Positions 46,158 through 55,473 of a DNA stretch of 64,000 nucleotides are shown piece after piece. Numbering within the stretch: position 1 is the stretch's first letter; each line of letters opens with the position of its first letter. Location of the stretch: assembly GCF_000312045.1 (NCBI RefSeq), contig NZ_HE978635.1, positions 897,296 through 961,295 on the forward strand. Reading direction: 5' to 3'. The notes beneath the pieces are model-generated. The model worked only from the letters and a program-made list of their open reading frames with translations, ran no database searches and had not been told where the DNA came from. The stretch is from Noviherbaspirillum massiliense JC206. GTDB taxonomy: Bacteria; Pseudomonadota; Gammaproteobacteria; Burkholderiales; Burkholderiaceae_D. Both the position numbers and the translations under genes were made by a program.

Positions 46158-47408
46158 ATGACAACCAAGACAGCAGCTCTCGACAGCACCGCCAATTCTT
46201 CCGTAAAGCCAGTCACGGAGGAAGCCAAGGGAACCTTCTTTGTACGCATCGTCGGCGCGGCTGCGTTCGCTCACCTGTTGAACGACCTGATTCAGGCGAC
46301 ACTGCCTTCCATCTACCCGATGCTGAAGACGCAGTTTTCGCTTAGCTTCAGCGAGATTGGCATGATTGCACTGACCTATCAGGTCACCGCTTCCCTGTTG
46401 CAGCCATGGGTCGGCTTCTACACCGACAAGCACCCCAAGCCCTATCTGCTGCCCTGCGGGATGATGGCGACCTTGCTGGGCATCGCGCTTCTGGCAACCG
46501 CGGGCAGCTACCCGATGCTGCTGCTCGCCGCCGCGATCGTCGGTATCGGTTCCGCCACGTTCCATCCTGAAGCGTCGCGCGTGGCCCGGATGGCATCCGG
46601 CGGCCGCTTCGGCACAGCGCAATCCACGTTCCAGGTAGGCGGCAATACCGGCTCGGCGATCGGACCACTGCTGACTGCGGCCATCGTCATCCCGCATGGC
46701 CAGTCCGCGGTCGCCTGGTTCATGGTCGCAGCATTGGTTGCCATCGCGGTCCTGTTCCGCCTCACCGGATGGACGCTCACGCACGGACATGCCCAGCTGA
46801 AGGGACTGGCGCGCAGCCAGAAGGAAGGGCTCAGCCGCGCCGGCGTCATTCAAGCCGTTGTGGTCATCTGCATCCTGATGTTTGCGAAGTTCGTTTATAT
46901 CGCGTCCTTCACCAACTACTTCACCTTCTACCTGATTCAACGATTCGGACTCGCCGTCCAGGAAAGCCAGATCTTCCTGTTCATTTTTCTCGGATCGGTA
47001 GCCCTTGGCACCTTCGCCGGCGGCCCCGTGGGCGACCGCATCGGCCGCAAGGCTGTCATCTGGATTTCGTTCCTGGGCGTTGCCCCGTTCGCCTTGGCCC
47101 TGCCGTATGCCAACCTGTTCTGGACTGCCGTTCTCGCCAGCACGGTCGGCCTGGTGATGTCCTCGGCATTTGCGGCACTCGTGGTCTACGCCCAGGAAGC
47201 AGTACCGGGCCGTGTGGGCCTGGTGTCCGGCTTGATGTTCGGACTGATGTTCGGCATCGGCGGCATTGGCGCTGCCGGACTGGGCCAGTTGGCCGACAAG
47301 TACGGCATCGTCTGGGTCTACGGCCTTACTTCATTCCTGCCACTGCTTGGATTGGCAACAGCGTTTCTCCCGAATCCTCGCAAGCGCAAGCAAATGCGCC
47401 TCGGCTGA
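46158..47408 (+). CDS. fsr: Fosmidomycin-resistance-type MFS exporter
   Basis: A 416-residue twelve-helix major facilitator protein. Family blocks are clear: LNDLIQATLPSIYP, the TDKHPKPYLLP loop, FHPEASRVARMASGGRFG, STFQVGGNTGSAIGPLL and PGRVGLVSGLMFG, matching E. coli Fsr throughout. Fsr expels fosmidomycin and related compounds by proton antiport; the natural substrate is unknown. It is divergent from an AraC regulator. The region after the gene (47409-47753) holds no gene but ends in an attI-like sequence. Confidence 0.93.
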   Translation: MTTKTAALDSTANSSVKPVTEEAKGTFFVRIVGAAAFAHLLNDLIQATLPSIYPMLKTQFSLSFSEIGMIALTYQVTASLLQPWVGFYTDKHPKPYLLPCGMMATLLGIALLATAGSYPMLLLAAAIVGIGSATFHPEASRVARMASGGRFGTAQSTFQVGGNTGSAIGPLLTAAIVIPHGQSAVAWFMVAALVAIAVLFRLTGWTLTHGHAQLKGLARSQKEGLSRAGVIQAVVVICILMFAKFVYIASFTNYFTFYLIQRFGLAVQESQIFLFIFLGSVALGTFAGGPVGDRIGRKAVIWISFLGVAPFALALPYANLFWTAVLASTVGLVMSSAFAALVVYAQEAVPGRVGLVSGLMFGLMFGIGGIGAAGLGQLADKYGIVWVYGLTSFLPLLGLATAFLPNPRKRKQMRLG

Positions 47409-47715
47409 ATTTAGCGCACATTCGATGGCCGGCTACACTTGAAGACCTTGCAGGTTCTCAGTGCGAATGCCGGTGATTGCGGCACGCCGGTGGCTGGTGT
47501 GCTTGGACACACGCCTTCTCTCCGGGCCGTCTCCTGACCGTCGGTGCCTGGCAACACTCCGCCACAAAAACAGTCCCTGCGGGCTGGCTGGTTTTTCACC
47601 TTCCATGCTTGTCTGTTGCGTTACTACCGTGCTGCGACGCTGCACAGGCGGGCGAACCTCAAGCTGACGGCAGATTTTCAGGCTGGGTCTATGGGATGTG
47701 AAAAGGCGCGGCGCA
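47409..47715. other. Intergenic stretch after fsr, no gene
   Basis: About 300 bp with no supportable coding frame and no clear terminator. It ends at the recombination-site-like block that precedes the next gene. Confidence 0.5.
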
Positions 47716-47753
47716 ATGGTAAATTGGCATTTTGCAACTTATAACCGTTAGCC
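47716..47753 (+). other. attI-like sequence copy 2, directly before a cassette-like gene
   Basis: ATGGTAAATTGGCATTTTGC and the following AACTTATAACC, ending in the core GTTAGCC, align with 2301-2339 with only a handful of differences. The core touches the ATG of the next gene at 47754, as at recombination points. No stem typical of attC is visible. Confidence 0.6.
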
Positions 47754-48314
47754 ATGCTGTTCCTTGCGATCGTCTTTTGGCCAATAAGCGTGCCGCTCCT
47801 TGTCGGTTATGGTTATCTCCTCTTCAGGGCAGTTAAAAAACCCGCCTATGGCATGCTTGCCATCGCCATTCTCGCGCCCTACCTCGCCTACAAGGCATTT
47901 CTCTACCACTGGTACGTGCAAGTGCTGCCTGAGCAACTCGAAGTTACCTATCCTGTATCGATCAATGAAGAGGGCGGATTCATGGAGGGGTGTTCCGTGG
48001 CCGTGTTCAAGCTCTCCGACAAAACGGTTCAAGCGGTGCGGAAGAATGGCTTGACGTTCTTTGCGGCAGCGACACAGGCCCGTGGCTATCCCGATGAAAT
48101 CTATTACCAATACGACAAATGGAACGAAACCCCAGTCCCGGAAATATGGACCCGCGAAGGTTCATGGATGATGTGTCCGGACATGAGCAACACGATGCAT
48201 TCGCAGATCGTTAAAGCCGCTCAGAGAAACGGGGCCTATTACACCCACACGGATGAAGGCCAGTTGATTGTCATTCCATCCTTGGGGATAGTCGTTTTTT
48301 CATCCTGGGGCTAG
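47754..48314 (+). CDS. Membrane-anchored hypothetical protein (lone cassette-like gene)
   Basis: A 186-residue protein with two N-terminal hydrophobic helices (about 2-24 and 31-50) and a soluble C-terminal domain with two Cys (EGCSVAVF, WMMCPD) and Trp/Tyr-rich segments. No family is recognised. Its ATG abuts the GTTAGCC core and no ribosome site is seen. No attC follows the stop. It looks like a cassette that landed alone. An adapter or immunity-like role is speculation. Confidence 0.72.
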   Translation: MLFLAIVFWPISVPLLVGYGYLLFRAVKKPAYGMLAIAILAPYLAYKAFLYHWYVQVLPEQLEVTYPVSINEEGGFMEGCSVAVFKLSDKTVQAVRKNGLTFFAAATQARGYPDEIYYQYDKWNETPVPEIWTREGSWMMCPDMSNTMHSQIVKAAQRNGAYYTHTDEGQLIVIPSLGIVVFSSWG

Positions 48315-48424
48315 CCAGTTCTGCGTGCGCAGATACACGCCTCCCGAATAATTTCTGACTTCGGCCAGACATGGCTCGCTCATCGATTCCTGCGGACGAC
48401 TCGTGCCGCCGACCGCGCCCGGAC

Positions 48425-49315
48425 CTACCCCGCTTTCAGCGCTGCCACGACCAGCGCCGCGGCGCGCGAGGGTTGTCGCCGGCTTGAATAGTAGATGTGA
48501 AACCCGGTGAAGGTCGGGTGCCAGTCCTCCAGTACCCATTCGAGCCGTCCCGCACTGACGTGTGCCGCGACGAGGTCTTTCGGCACGTAGGCGAGCCCAA
48601 AACCCGCCAGCGCCGCGTCGACCATCTGGTAGACGTTATTGAAGACGAGCTGCCCCTCCACCCGCACCTGGAGTTCCCGGCGTCCCTTGCGCAGTTCCCA
48701 CGGCAACAGAGCATCCCTTGTGGGAAGCCACAGGTTGATGCAGTTGTGGCGGGTGAGGTCCTGCGGCGTCTTCGGTGCGGCGCGCGTTTCAAGATACGAG
48801 GGAGCGCCGACAATTGCCAGCGTCATGTCCGGTCCGATCCGAGCGGCAATCATGTCCTTCTCCACCTGATCACCCAGCCGGACGCCGATGTCGTAGCGTT
48901 GCGCCACGATATTCGTCAGTCCGTAATCGTTGATCAGCTCGACCCGGACCTCCGGGTACTTGCGCAGCACAGGCTTGAGCTTCGGCCAGACATAGGTGTT
49001 CGCTGCGTAGTCGGTGGTCGTGATGCGCACCGTCCCGGCCGGCCGATCCCTCAGTTCGCTCAGCGCATCCAGTTCCGCATTGATCTCATCGAGCTTGGGC
49101 GCGATCGCCGCCAGCAAGCGCTGTCCCGCTTCGGTGGGAGATACGCTTCTTGTCGTGCGCGTCAGCAACAGCAGCCCCATTCTTTCTTCCAGGGCTCGGA
49201 CCGTTCGGCTCAGCGCCGACTGCGACACGCCCAGCTTGGCTGCAGCGCGGGTGAAATTCCGCTCACGCGCCACGGCCATAAATGCGAGCAGGTCATTGAG
49301 GTTTTCGCGAGTCAT
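48425..49315 (-). CDS. LysR-family transcriptional regulator
   Basis: A 296-residue LTTR: N-terminal wHTH (DLLAFMAVARERNFTRAAAK, then GVSQSALSRTVRALEE), linker helix, and the effector domain with VRITTTDYAANTYVWPKL and a late GFGLAYVPKDLVAAHV. This subgroup commonly controls divergent oxidoreductase genes. It is divergent from a CMD-like gene, 165 bp away, with a perfect palindrome beside its start. The ligand is unknown. Confidence 0.93.
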   Translation of the reverse strand: MTRENLNDLLAFMAVARERNFTRAAAKLGVSQSALSRTVRALEERMGLLLLTRTTRSVSPTEAGQRLLAAIAPKLDEINAELDALSELRDRPAGTVRITTTDYAANTYVWPKLKPVLRKYPEVRVELINDYGLTNIVAQRYDIGVRLGDQVEKDMIAARIGPDMTLAIVGAPSYLETRAAPKTPQDLTRHNCINLWLPTRDALLPWELRKGRRELQVRVEGQLVFNNVYQMVDAALAGFGLAYVPKDLVAAHVSAGRLEWVLEDWHPTFTGFHIYYSSRRQPSRAAALVVAALKAG

Positions 49316-49324
49316 TCATGCTCC

Positions 49325-49340
49325 CATGCATAAGTGCATG
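49325..49340. promoter_or_regulatory. Inverted repeat between divergent LysR and CMD genes
   Basis: CATGCA-TAAG-TGCATG is a perfect 6-bp inverted repeat, 9 bases upstream of the LysR ATG. Location and symmetry suggest the LysR binding site and autoregulation. Confidence 0.55.
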
Positions 49341-49479
49341 TCAATTTTCCCACCTAGTCACGGAGCAGTCACGCCTATAAAGTAATGACCTCCTGCGGAG
49401 CACCACCCTGCCCCGCTCTTTCAACAAGCTTTCCAGGGTGAACTGAAGCAGCGGCTTCGCCTGTCTGATGGAGAACATC

Positions 49480-49812
49480 ATGAGCCAAAAGAAACCCGTT
49501 ACCGCGGCGCGCCAGTCGTTCGGCGACATCGCGCCCAAGCTTGCCGAACTCAGCGACGAAGTGCTCTTCGGCGACGTCTGGGAACGCCCCCAACTCGCCA
49601 AACGCGACCGCAGCCTCGTGACTTGCGCTGCATTGGTCGCCCTCGGCAAGACCGAGCAGATGAACTTCCACTTCCCGCGCGCACTGGAAAACGGCGTGAC
49701 GCAGGAAGAACTCATCGAAGTCATCACGCACATGGCCTTTTACGCCGGCTGGCCCAATGCCATGTCCGCCGTAACGAGGGCGAGGGAACTCTTTGGAAAA
49801 GCCTCGTCCTGA
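49480..49812 (+). CDS. Carboxymuconolactone decarboxylase-like protein
   Basis: A 110-residue AhpD/CMD-fold protein: FGDIAPKLAELSDEVLFGDV, the core RDRSLVTCAALVALGK, and EELIEVITHMAFYAGWPNAM. The catalytic CxxC of AhpD is absent (one Cys, TCAALVAL), so it resembles the CMD branch. ATG 49480 is preferred to 49468 because GGAG sits 6 bases before it. It heads a row of three co-directional genes (cupin, SDR), a set often found for quinone/aldehyde detoxification. Confidence 0.9.
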   Translation: MSQKKPVTAARQSFGDIAPKLAELSDEVLFGDVWERPQLAKRDRSLVTCAALVALGKTEQMNFHFPRALENGVTQEELIEVITHMAFYAGWPNAMSAVTRARELFGKASS

Positions 49813-49857
49813 TGAAAGGACCCGCTTCTTCCGCCTGAAACAGAGAATGGAAAGAAC

Positions 49858-50286
49858 ATGGAACTGAAACGTGTGGGGTCCCAACCCTCCATGAAAGGCC
49901 AGGAAGAATACTTCACGGGCAATGTACGAATCGACCCCTTGAATTTCCCGCCTGCACCTGCTCGTGTGTCCGTTGCCAGCGTGACCTTCGAGCCGGGTGC
50001 CCGCAGTGCCTGGCATACCCATCCGCTGGGGCAGACGCTCATCGTCACTTCGGGTTGCGGCTGGACCCAGTGCGAGGGTGAACCGATTGTGGAGATTCGC
50101 GCCGGCGACGTGATCTGGTGCCCGCCCGGACACAAGCACTGGCATGGGGCGACCCCGACTACGGCAATGACCCACATCGCCATTCAGGAAGCGCTCGATG
50201 GCAAGAACGTTGAATGGCTGGAGAAAGTGACCGACGAGGAATACACGGTCGGCCCGGCTGCCGGAACGCACGGTCATCGTCAATAA
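49858..50286 (+). CDS. Cupin-domain protein
   Basis: A 142-residue single-domain cupin with both motifs: [15 protein letters not shown] (metal-binding His pair, Gln, His equivalent) and [14 protein letters not shown]. The N-terminus contains [13 protein letters not shown], typical of the small cupins paired with CMD and SDR genes. The metal and substrate are not known. It lies 45 bp after the CMD gene and 11 bp before the SDR start. Confidence 0.9.
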   Translation: MELKRVGSQPSMKGQEEYFTGNVRIDPLNFPPAPARVSVASVTFEPGARSAWHTHPLGQTLIVTSGCGWTQCEGEPIVEIRAGDVIWCPPGHKHWHGATPTTAMTHIAIQEALDGKNVEWLEKVTDEEYTVGPAAGTHGHRQ

Positions 50287-50297
50287 GGAGCATGGCA

Positions 50298-51044
50298 ATG
50301 AACAACAATATCCAAGGCAAAGTCGTCGTGATTACCGGGGCGAGCAGCGGTCTGGGCGAGGCGGCTGCCCGGCACCTTGCTTCCCTGGGCGCCCGCGTGG
50401 CGCTGGGCGCACGGCGATCGGAGCGCATCGAAGCCCTGGCAAATGAACTGAACGGCAGGGGTGGCAAAGCGCTTGCCGTGCAAACGGATGTCGTTCATCG
50501 CGACCAGGTGCAAAAGCTGGTCGATGCGGCCGCCAACACCTATGGCCGCGTTGACGTCATCATCAACAATGCCGGGCTGATGCCGCAATCGCTGATTGAA
50601 AACCTGCAGGTCGAAGAGTGGGATCGGATGATCGACGTCAACATCAAGGGTGTGTTGTACGGCATTGCGGCGGTCCTGCCTTACATGAAGCGCCAGAAGT
50701 CCGGCCAGATCATCAATGTCTCTTCTGTCGCCGGGCACAAGGTCGGCCCCGGCAGCGCGGTGTATGCGGCGACCAAGCATGCGGTGCGCGCCTTGTCCGA
50801 GGGATTGCGCCAGGAAGTCAAGCCATACAACATCCGCACCACCGTCATCTCGCCCGGTGCGGTTGCCACCGAACTGCCAAACAGCATTACCGATGCCGCC
50901 GTTGCCGGTCGCGTGCACCAGCTTTACAGCGAAATTGCGATCCCGGCGGATTCCTTTGCCCGTGCAGTAGCCTTTGCCATCGAGCAGCCGGAGGATGTCG
51001 ACGTGAACGAAATCCTGTTCCGCCCGACGCAGCAGGCCTATTAG
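50298..51044 (+). CDS. SDR family oxidoreductase
   Basis: A 248-residue classical short-chain dehydrogenase: TGASSGLG cofactor loop near residue 12, NNAG, the Ser of NVSSVAG, and YAATK (Tyr/Lys). The Arg pair after the first strand (GARRSER) indicates NADP preference. ATG 50298 is preferred over 50292 since AAGGAG at 50285-50290 gives a 7-base spacing only to the former. It is the third gene of the CMD-cupin-SDR set. Confidence 0.92.
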   Translation: MNNNIQGKVVVITGASSGLGEAAARHLASLGARVALGARRSERIEALANELNGRGGKALAVQTDVVHRDQVQKLVDAAANTYGRVDVIINNAGLMPQSLIENLQVEEWDRMIDVNIKGVLYGIAAVLPYMKRQKSGQIINVSSVAGHKVGPGSAVYAATKHAVRALSEGLRQEVKPYNIRTTVISPGAVATELPNSITDAAVAGRVHQLYSEIAIPADSFARAVAFAIEQPEDVDVNEILFRPTQQAY

Positions 51045-51309
51045 CCAGGGCATGGCGCAGGTATGCCCAGGATGCCTACACTTCAAAAGGATGTTCAAGA
51101 CCCGAAGAAGCGTCACTCTTGCAGCTCAAGGCTACGCGCACGGATCACCCGCTTTTGCGATCCCTGTTACCATGAGAAAACTTCAAAAATGGTAGCGAAT
51201 TTGGCGGGAGGCCCGGGCGCGGCATTGCGCATTCCGGTGATGCCTGGCCTTCTCCCGTCCGTCATGGCCGACCGGCCGCAAGCACGGCAAATGAGGAGAA
51301 AACAAAGCA

Positions 51310-51777
51310 ATGTCAACACTGAACATCAATGGCAAACCGATGTCCGTCGAGGCATCCGACGACACGCCCATTCTGTGGGCGCTGAGGGATGAACTGGGCA
51401 TGACCGGCACCAAGTTCGGCTGCGGCGCCGGCCTGTGCGGCGCCTGCACCGTGCATATCGACGGCCAGGCGGTGCGCTCCTGCGTCACTCCGGTGTCCGA
51501 GGCCGCCGGCAAGAAAATCACCACCATCGAAGGCGTCGGGTCCGACAAGCTCGGCGCAGCGCTGCAAGCCGCATGGGTCGAGCAGGGTGTGCCGCAGTGC
51601 GGCTACTGCCAGTGCGGCCAGATCATGTCGGCCGTCGCGCTGCTCAAGCGCAACCCTCGCCCGACCGATGCCGAGATCGACGAGGCCATGAACGGGAACA
51701 TCTGCCGTTGCGGCACCTACAACCGGATCCATGCCGCCATCAAGAAGGTTGCACACTCCCAGGGAGGCAAGGCATGA
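51310..51777 (+). CDS. (2Fe-2S) small subunit of a molybdenum hydroxylase
   Basis: A 155-residue protein with two ferredoxin modules. The plant-type cluster motif is [12 protein letters not shown] with a later Cys in RSCVTP; the second has CGYCQCGQ and CRCGTYNRI. It resembles the small subunit of isoquinoline 1-oxidoreductase/aldehyde dehydrogenase of the xanthine oxidase family. It overlaps the large subunit by four bases (ATGA). No separate FAD subunit is encoded nearby, which fits the two-subunit periplasmic type. Confidence 0.95.
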   Translation: MSTLNINGKPMSVEASDDTPILWALRDELGMTGTKFGCGAGLCGACTVHIDGQAVRSCVTPVSEAAGKKITTIEGVGSDKLGAALQAAWVEQGVPQCGYCQCGQIMSAVALLKRNPRPTDAEIDEAMNGNICRCGTYNRIHAAIKKVAHSQGGKA

Positions 51778-54095
51778 GCGCGCATATCATTGACATGGAG
51801 TCCACCGGCCTGCCAACCAACCCGTCGCGGCGCAGCCTGCTGAAGGCGGCCGGCGCCACCGGCCTGATGATCGCCGTCACGCCCGCCGGCCACGTGTTCG
51901 CGCAGACGGCCGCGGCAGCGGATAAATTCGGCGGCGATCGCATGCCGGGCGGCGTGGTCGACAACCCGCTGATCTTCGTTTCGATTGCGCCCAACGGCAT
52001 CGTCACCGTGACCTGCCACCGCTCGGAAATGGGACAGGGCGTACGCACCAGTGTGCCGCTGATCGTCGCGGAAGAACTGGAAGCCGACCTGAACCGGGTA
52101 CGGGTACGGCAGGCCGATGGCGATGAAGCCCGATACGGCAACCAGAATACCGACGGTTCGCGCAGCGTGCGCCACTGGCTGGAGCCGGGCCGCCGCGTCG
52201 GCGCCGCAGCGCGGGCGATGCTCGAGGCGGCAGCCGCTGCCCAGTGGGGCGTGCCGGCCGCCGAAGTGCAGGCGCAAAACCATGTGCTGGTGCACAAGCC
52301 GACCGGACGCAAACTGCCGTTCGGCCAGGTGGCCGAGGCCGCCGCAAAGCTGCCGGTGCCGGCGCGCGACTCGCTCAAGCTCAAGAATCCCGCGCAGTTC
52401 CGTTACATCGGCAAGGACGGCAGGAAGCTGATCGATGGCAACGACATCGTCACCGGCCGCGCCGAGTTCGGCATCGATGTGCGGCTGGACGGCATGGTGT
52501 ATGCCGTGATCGCCCGTCCGCCGGTCGTCGGCGGCAAGGTGAAAAGCTACGATGCCACTGACACGCTGAAGGTGCCGGGCGTGCTGAAGGTCGCCGAGAT
52601 CGCACCGGCACCCGCACCGGTAGTCTTCAACCCGCTGGGCGGGATTGCGGTCGTGGCGAAGAACACCTGGGCCGCGATCAAGGGCCGGGAGGCGCTGAAA
52701 GTCGAGTGGGACGACGGCCCGCATGCGTCTTATGATTCCGAGGCATACAAGACGGAGCTGGAGGCGGCGGCACGCGCGCCGGCCAAGCCCGCACGCGACG
52801 ATGGCAAGACGATGGAAGTGCTGGCTTCCGCCAAGCGAAAGGTGGTTGCGGACTATTACCTTCCCCATATCGCGCATGCCACCATGGAGCCGCCGGTCGC
52901 GGTTGCGCGCATCGTCGACGGCCGTTGCGAGGCCTGGGCACCGATACAAGCGCCGGAGAACGCGCGCAAGACCGTGGCCGACAAGCTTGGCCTTAAAGCG
53001 GATCAGGTGACAGTCCATGTAACGCTTCTGGGCGGCGGCTTCGGCCGCAAGTCCAAGCCTGACTTCGTCGCCGAGGCAGCGCTGGTGTCCAAGGCCATGG
53101 ATGGCCGGCCGGTCAAGCTGCAATGGACGCGCGACGACGATCTGCACCATGACTACTTTCACGCGGTGTCGGTACAACATCTGGAAGCCGCGCTCGACGA
53201 CAAGGGAATGCCGGTCGCCTGGCTGCACCGCTCGGCGGCGCCGACCATCCGTTCGACCTTCGTGGCTGGCGCCAAGGGCCTGGGTGTGAACGAGCTCGGC
53301 CACACTGCGCTCAACGTTCCGTTCCAGATCCCGAACGTGCGCGTCGAGGCGCCCGAGGTCGAGGCGCACACGCGCATCGGCTGGTTCCGCTCGGTCTACA
53401 ACATTCCGCATGCGTTTGGCGTGCAGTGCTTCGTTGCCGAGCTGGCCCACGCGGCGGGACGCGACCCGAAGGACTATCTGCTCGAGCTGATCGGCCCGGC
53501 CCGCCGCATCAACCCGACTGCCCTGGGCGACACCAGCAACTACGGCGAAAACCCGGCGCTGTATCCGATCGACACCGGTCGCATGCGGCGCGTGGTCGAG
53601 CTGGCCGCCAAGGGCGCCAACTGGGGCCGCAAGCTGCCGAAAGGCCACGGGCTGGGAATCGCCACGGCGTATTCATTCATGACCTACACCGCGGTTGCGA
53701 TCGAAGTAGCAGTGGACGACAAGGGCGAGTTCCAGGTTGTCTCCGCCGATATCGCCATCGACTGCGGACCGCAGGTCAATCCCGAGCGCATCCGCTCGCA
53801 GGTGGAAGGCGCGGTCGTGATGGGCATCGGCCTGGCCAAGCATGGCGAAATCAGCTTCAAGGAGGGACGCGTCGTCCAGACCAACTTCCACGACCATGTG
53901 CTGCTGCGCCACGCCGAGAGGCCGCAGGCGCTGCGCGTCCACCTGGCACCGTCCGACCATTCGGTTCCGCCGGGCGGCGTGGGCGAACCCGGCCTGCCGC
54001 CGGTTGCACCGGCACTGGCCAATGCGTTGTTCGCGGCTACCGGCAAGCGCATCCGCCGCCTGCCGATTCGCGACCAGTTGTCCTCGGCTGCCTGA
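51774..54095 (+). CDS. Molybdopterin-binding large subunit of a xanthine-oxidase-family hydroxylase
   Basis: A 773-residue protein. A twin-arginine leader (R19-R20 in [13 protein letters not shown]) targets the periplasm. The Mo-cofactor domain has [32 protein letters not shown] and the closing [13 protein letters not shown] with the catalytic Glu. The form matches the isoquinoline 1-oxidoreductase beta/aldehyde dehydrogenase group, using MCD cofactor to hydroxylate aldehydes or N-heterocycles. The start at 51774 is set by coupling to the small subunit. The substrate cannot be read from sequence. Confidence 0.95.
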   Translation: MSAHIIDMESTGLPTNPSRRSLLKAAGATGLMIAVTPAGHVFAQTAAAADKFGGDRMPGGVVDNPLIFVSIAPNGIVTVTCHRSEMGQGVRTSVPLIVAEELEADLNRVRVRQADGDEARYGNQNTDGSRSVRHWLEPGRRVGAAARAMLEAAAAAQWGVPAAEVQAQNHVLVHKPTGRKLPFGQVAEAAAKLPVPARDSLKLKNPAQFRYIGKDGRKLIDGNDIVTGRAEFGIDVRLDGMVYAVIARPPVVGGKVKSYDATDTLKVPGVLKVAEIAPAPAPVVFNPLGGIAVVAKNTWAAIKGREALKVEWDDGPHASYDSEAYKTELEAAARAPAKPARDDGKTMEVLASAKRKVVADYYLPHIAHATMEPPVAVARIVDGRCEAWAPIQAPENARKTVADKLGLKADQVTVHVTLLGGGFGRKSKPDFVAEAALVSKAMDGRPVKLQWTRDDDLHHDYFHAVSVQHLEAALDDKGMPVAWLHRSAAPTIRSTFVAGAKGLGVNELGHTALNVPFQIPNVRVEAPEVEAHTRIGWFRSVYNIPHAFGVQCFVAELAHAAGRDPKDYLLELIGPARRINPTALGDTSNYGENPALYPIDTGRMRRVVELAAKGANWGRKLPKGHGLGIATAYSFMTYTAVAIEVAVDDKGEFQVVSADIAIDCGPQVNPERIRSQVEGAVVMGIGLAKHGEISFKEGRVVQTNFHDHVLLRHAERPQALRVHLAPSDHSVPPGGVGEPGLPPVAPALANALFAATGKRIRRLPIRDQLSSAA

Positions 54096-54176
54096 GTTCA
54101 TCGGCTTTTGCATGAAGTGCTCCCTGGCGCCCCGCGCGGCGTCAGGGGCATTCGACCGGATCAATTCATTTCGACC

Positions 54177-55199
54177 ATGGACAGCATCGACCTCGAAGTA
54201 TTGAAAGCCAGCGACCGGTGGATTCGCCAGGGCCGGCGATGCCAGCTCGTGACCATCACCAGGACCTGGGGCTCCAGCCCGCGTCCCGAAGGCGCGATGC
54301 TCGCAATCTGCGAGGACGGCCAGGTGGTCGGCTCGGTCTCGGGCGGCTGCATTGAAGACGACCTGATCGAACAAGTGAGGAAGAACGGCATTGTCCAGAC
54401 ACGGCCCTGCATCGTCACTTACGGGATCACGGCGGACGAGGCCCATCGCTTCGGCTTGCCTTGCGGCGGCACGATCCAGCTGGTGATCGAGCCCTTGTCC
54501 GCCGCGAGCCGGATCGGCGAGTTGCTCGAGCGACTGTCGCAGCATCAGCTCGTGGCACGGCGACTCCGGCTCTCGTCGGGCGAAGTCAGCCTGGGCCCGG
54601 CGAAAGGCGGCATGACGCTGCAAGTGTCGCAGGAGGTGCTGACCACCATTCATGGTCCGCGCTGGCGGCTGCTGATCATCGGCGCCGGTCAGTTGTCCCG
54701 CTTCGTGGCGCAGATCGCGATGGGCATGGATTACCACGTGACGGTATGCGATCCGCGCGAGGAATATCGCGCCGGCTGGGACTTGGATGGTGTCGAGCTG
54801 GTCCACGCCATGCCGGACGACCTCGTGATGGAAATGCAGCTGGACGCGCGCAGCGCGGTAATTGCCTTGACGCACGATCCGAAGCTCGACGATCTGGCCC
54901 TGATGGAAGCCTTGAAATCCGACGCTTTCTATGTCGGCGCCATCGGCTCGCGGGCCAACAATGCCAGACGTCGCGAACGCCTCAAACTGTTCGACCTGAG
55001 CGAGGAACAGCTGGCCAGGCTGCATGGGCCGGTCGGCATCTACATCGGCAGCAAGACGCCCGCGGAGATCGCCATCTCCATCCTTGCCGAAATGACGGCA
55101 ATCAAGAATGGCGTGCAATTGCCGAGGGAAGTGCAGATCGAGCATGCCAAGCTTGCCACTGCACAAGTGGCGTCATCGGATTCTTGCGGCATGGCTTGA
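54177..55199 (+). CDS. XdhC-family molybdenum cofactor maturation protein
   Basis: A 340-residue protein with N-terminal XdhC domain (TRTWGSSPRPEGAMLAI, SVSGGCIEDDL with Cys, LPCGGTIQLVIEP) and C-terminal Rossmann-like domain (LLIIGAGQLSRFVAQIA, YVGAIGSRANNARRRERL, IGSKTPAEIAISILAE). XdhC sulfurates or inserts Moco into the neighbouring hydroxylase. The ATG at 54177 is the family start; an in-frame TTG at 54108 lacks support. It is 81 bp after the large subunit gene, on the same strand. Confidence 0.93.
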   Translation: MDSIDLEVLKASDRWIRQGRRCQLVTITRTWGSSPRPEGAMLAICEDGQVVGSVSGGCIEDDLIEQVRKNGIVQTRPCIVTYGITADEAHRFGLPCGGTIQLVIEPLSAASRIGELLERLSQHQLVARRLRLSSGEVSLGPAKGGMTLQVSQEVLTTIHGPRWRLLIIGAGQLSRFVAQIAMGMDYHVTVCDPREEYRAGWDLDGVELVHAMPDDLVMEMQLDARSAVIALTHDPKLDDLALMEALKSDAFYVGAIGSRANNARRRERLKLFDLSEEQLARLHGPVGIYIGSKTPAEIAISILAEMTAIKNGVQLPREVQIEHAKLATAQVASSDSCGMA

Positions 55200-55473
55200 C
55201 CGCCTGCGATTGCCGGTTACGTCCTGAGCGACTGGACGAGCCGGCAACGCTGCAGATCTGGCAATTGCTTTCCCGTCACCATACCTTCCTTATCCGGGCA
55301 AACCGGACATCTGCCAGGGACCTTTAATTCCCGATCGCCGTCAGAGGAGAGGCATGAAGGCACCTGCAGAAGCAGGGGCCGGCAAGGTCTCGAAATTATC
55401 GCAAGCGTAAAATACGGCCTTTTCCACGCAAGACGAAGCTGTTTGCGCGACGGCGACCACAGGAGTTTTACCG

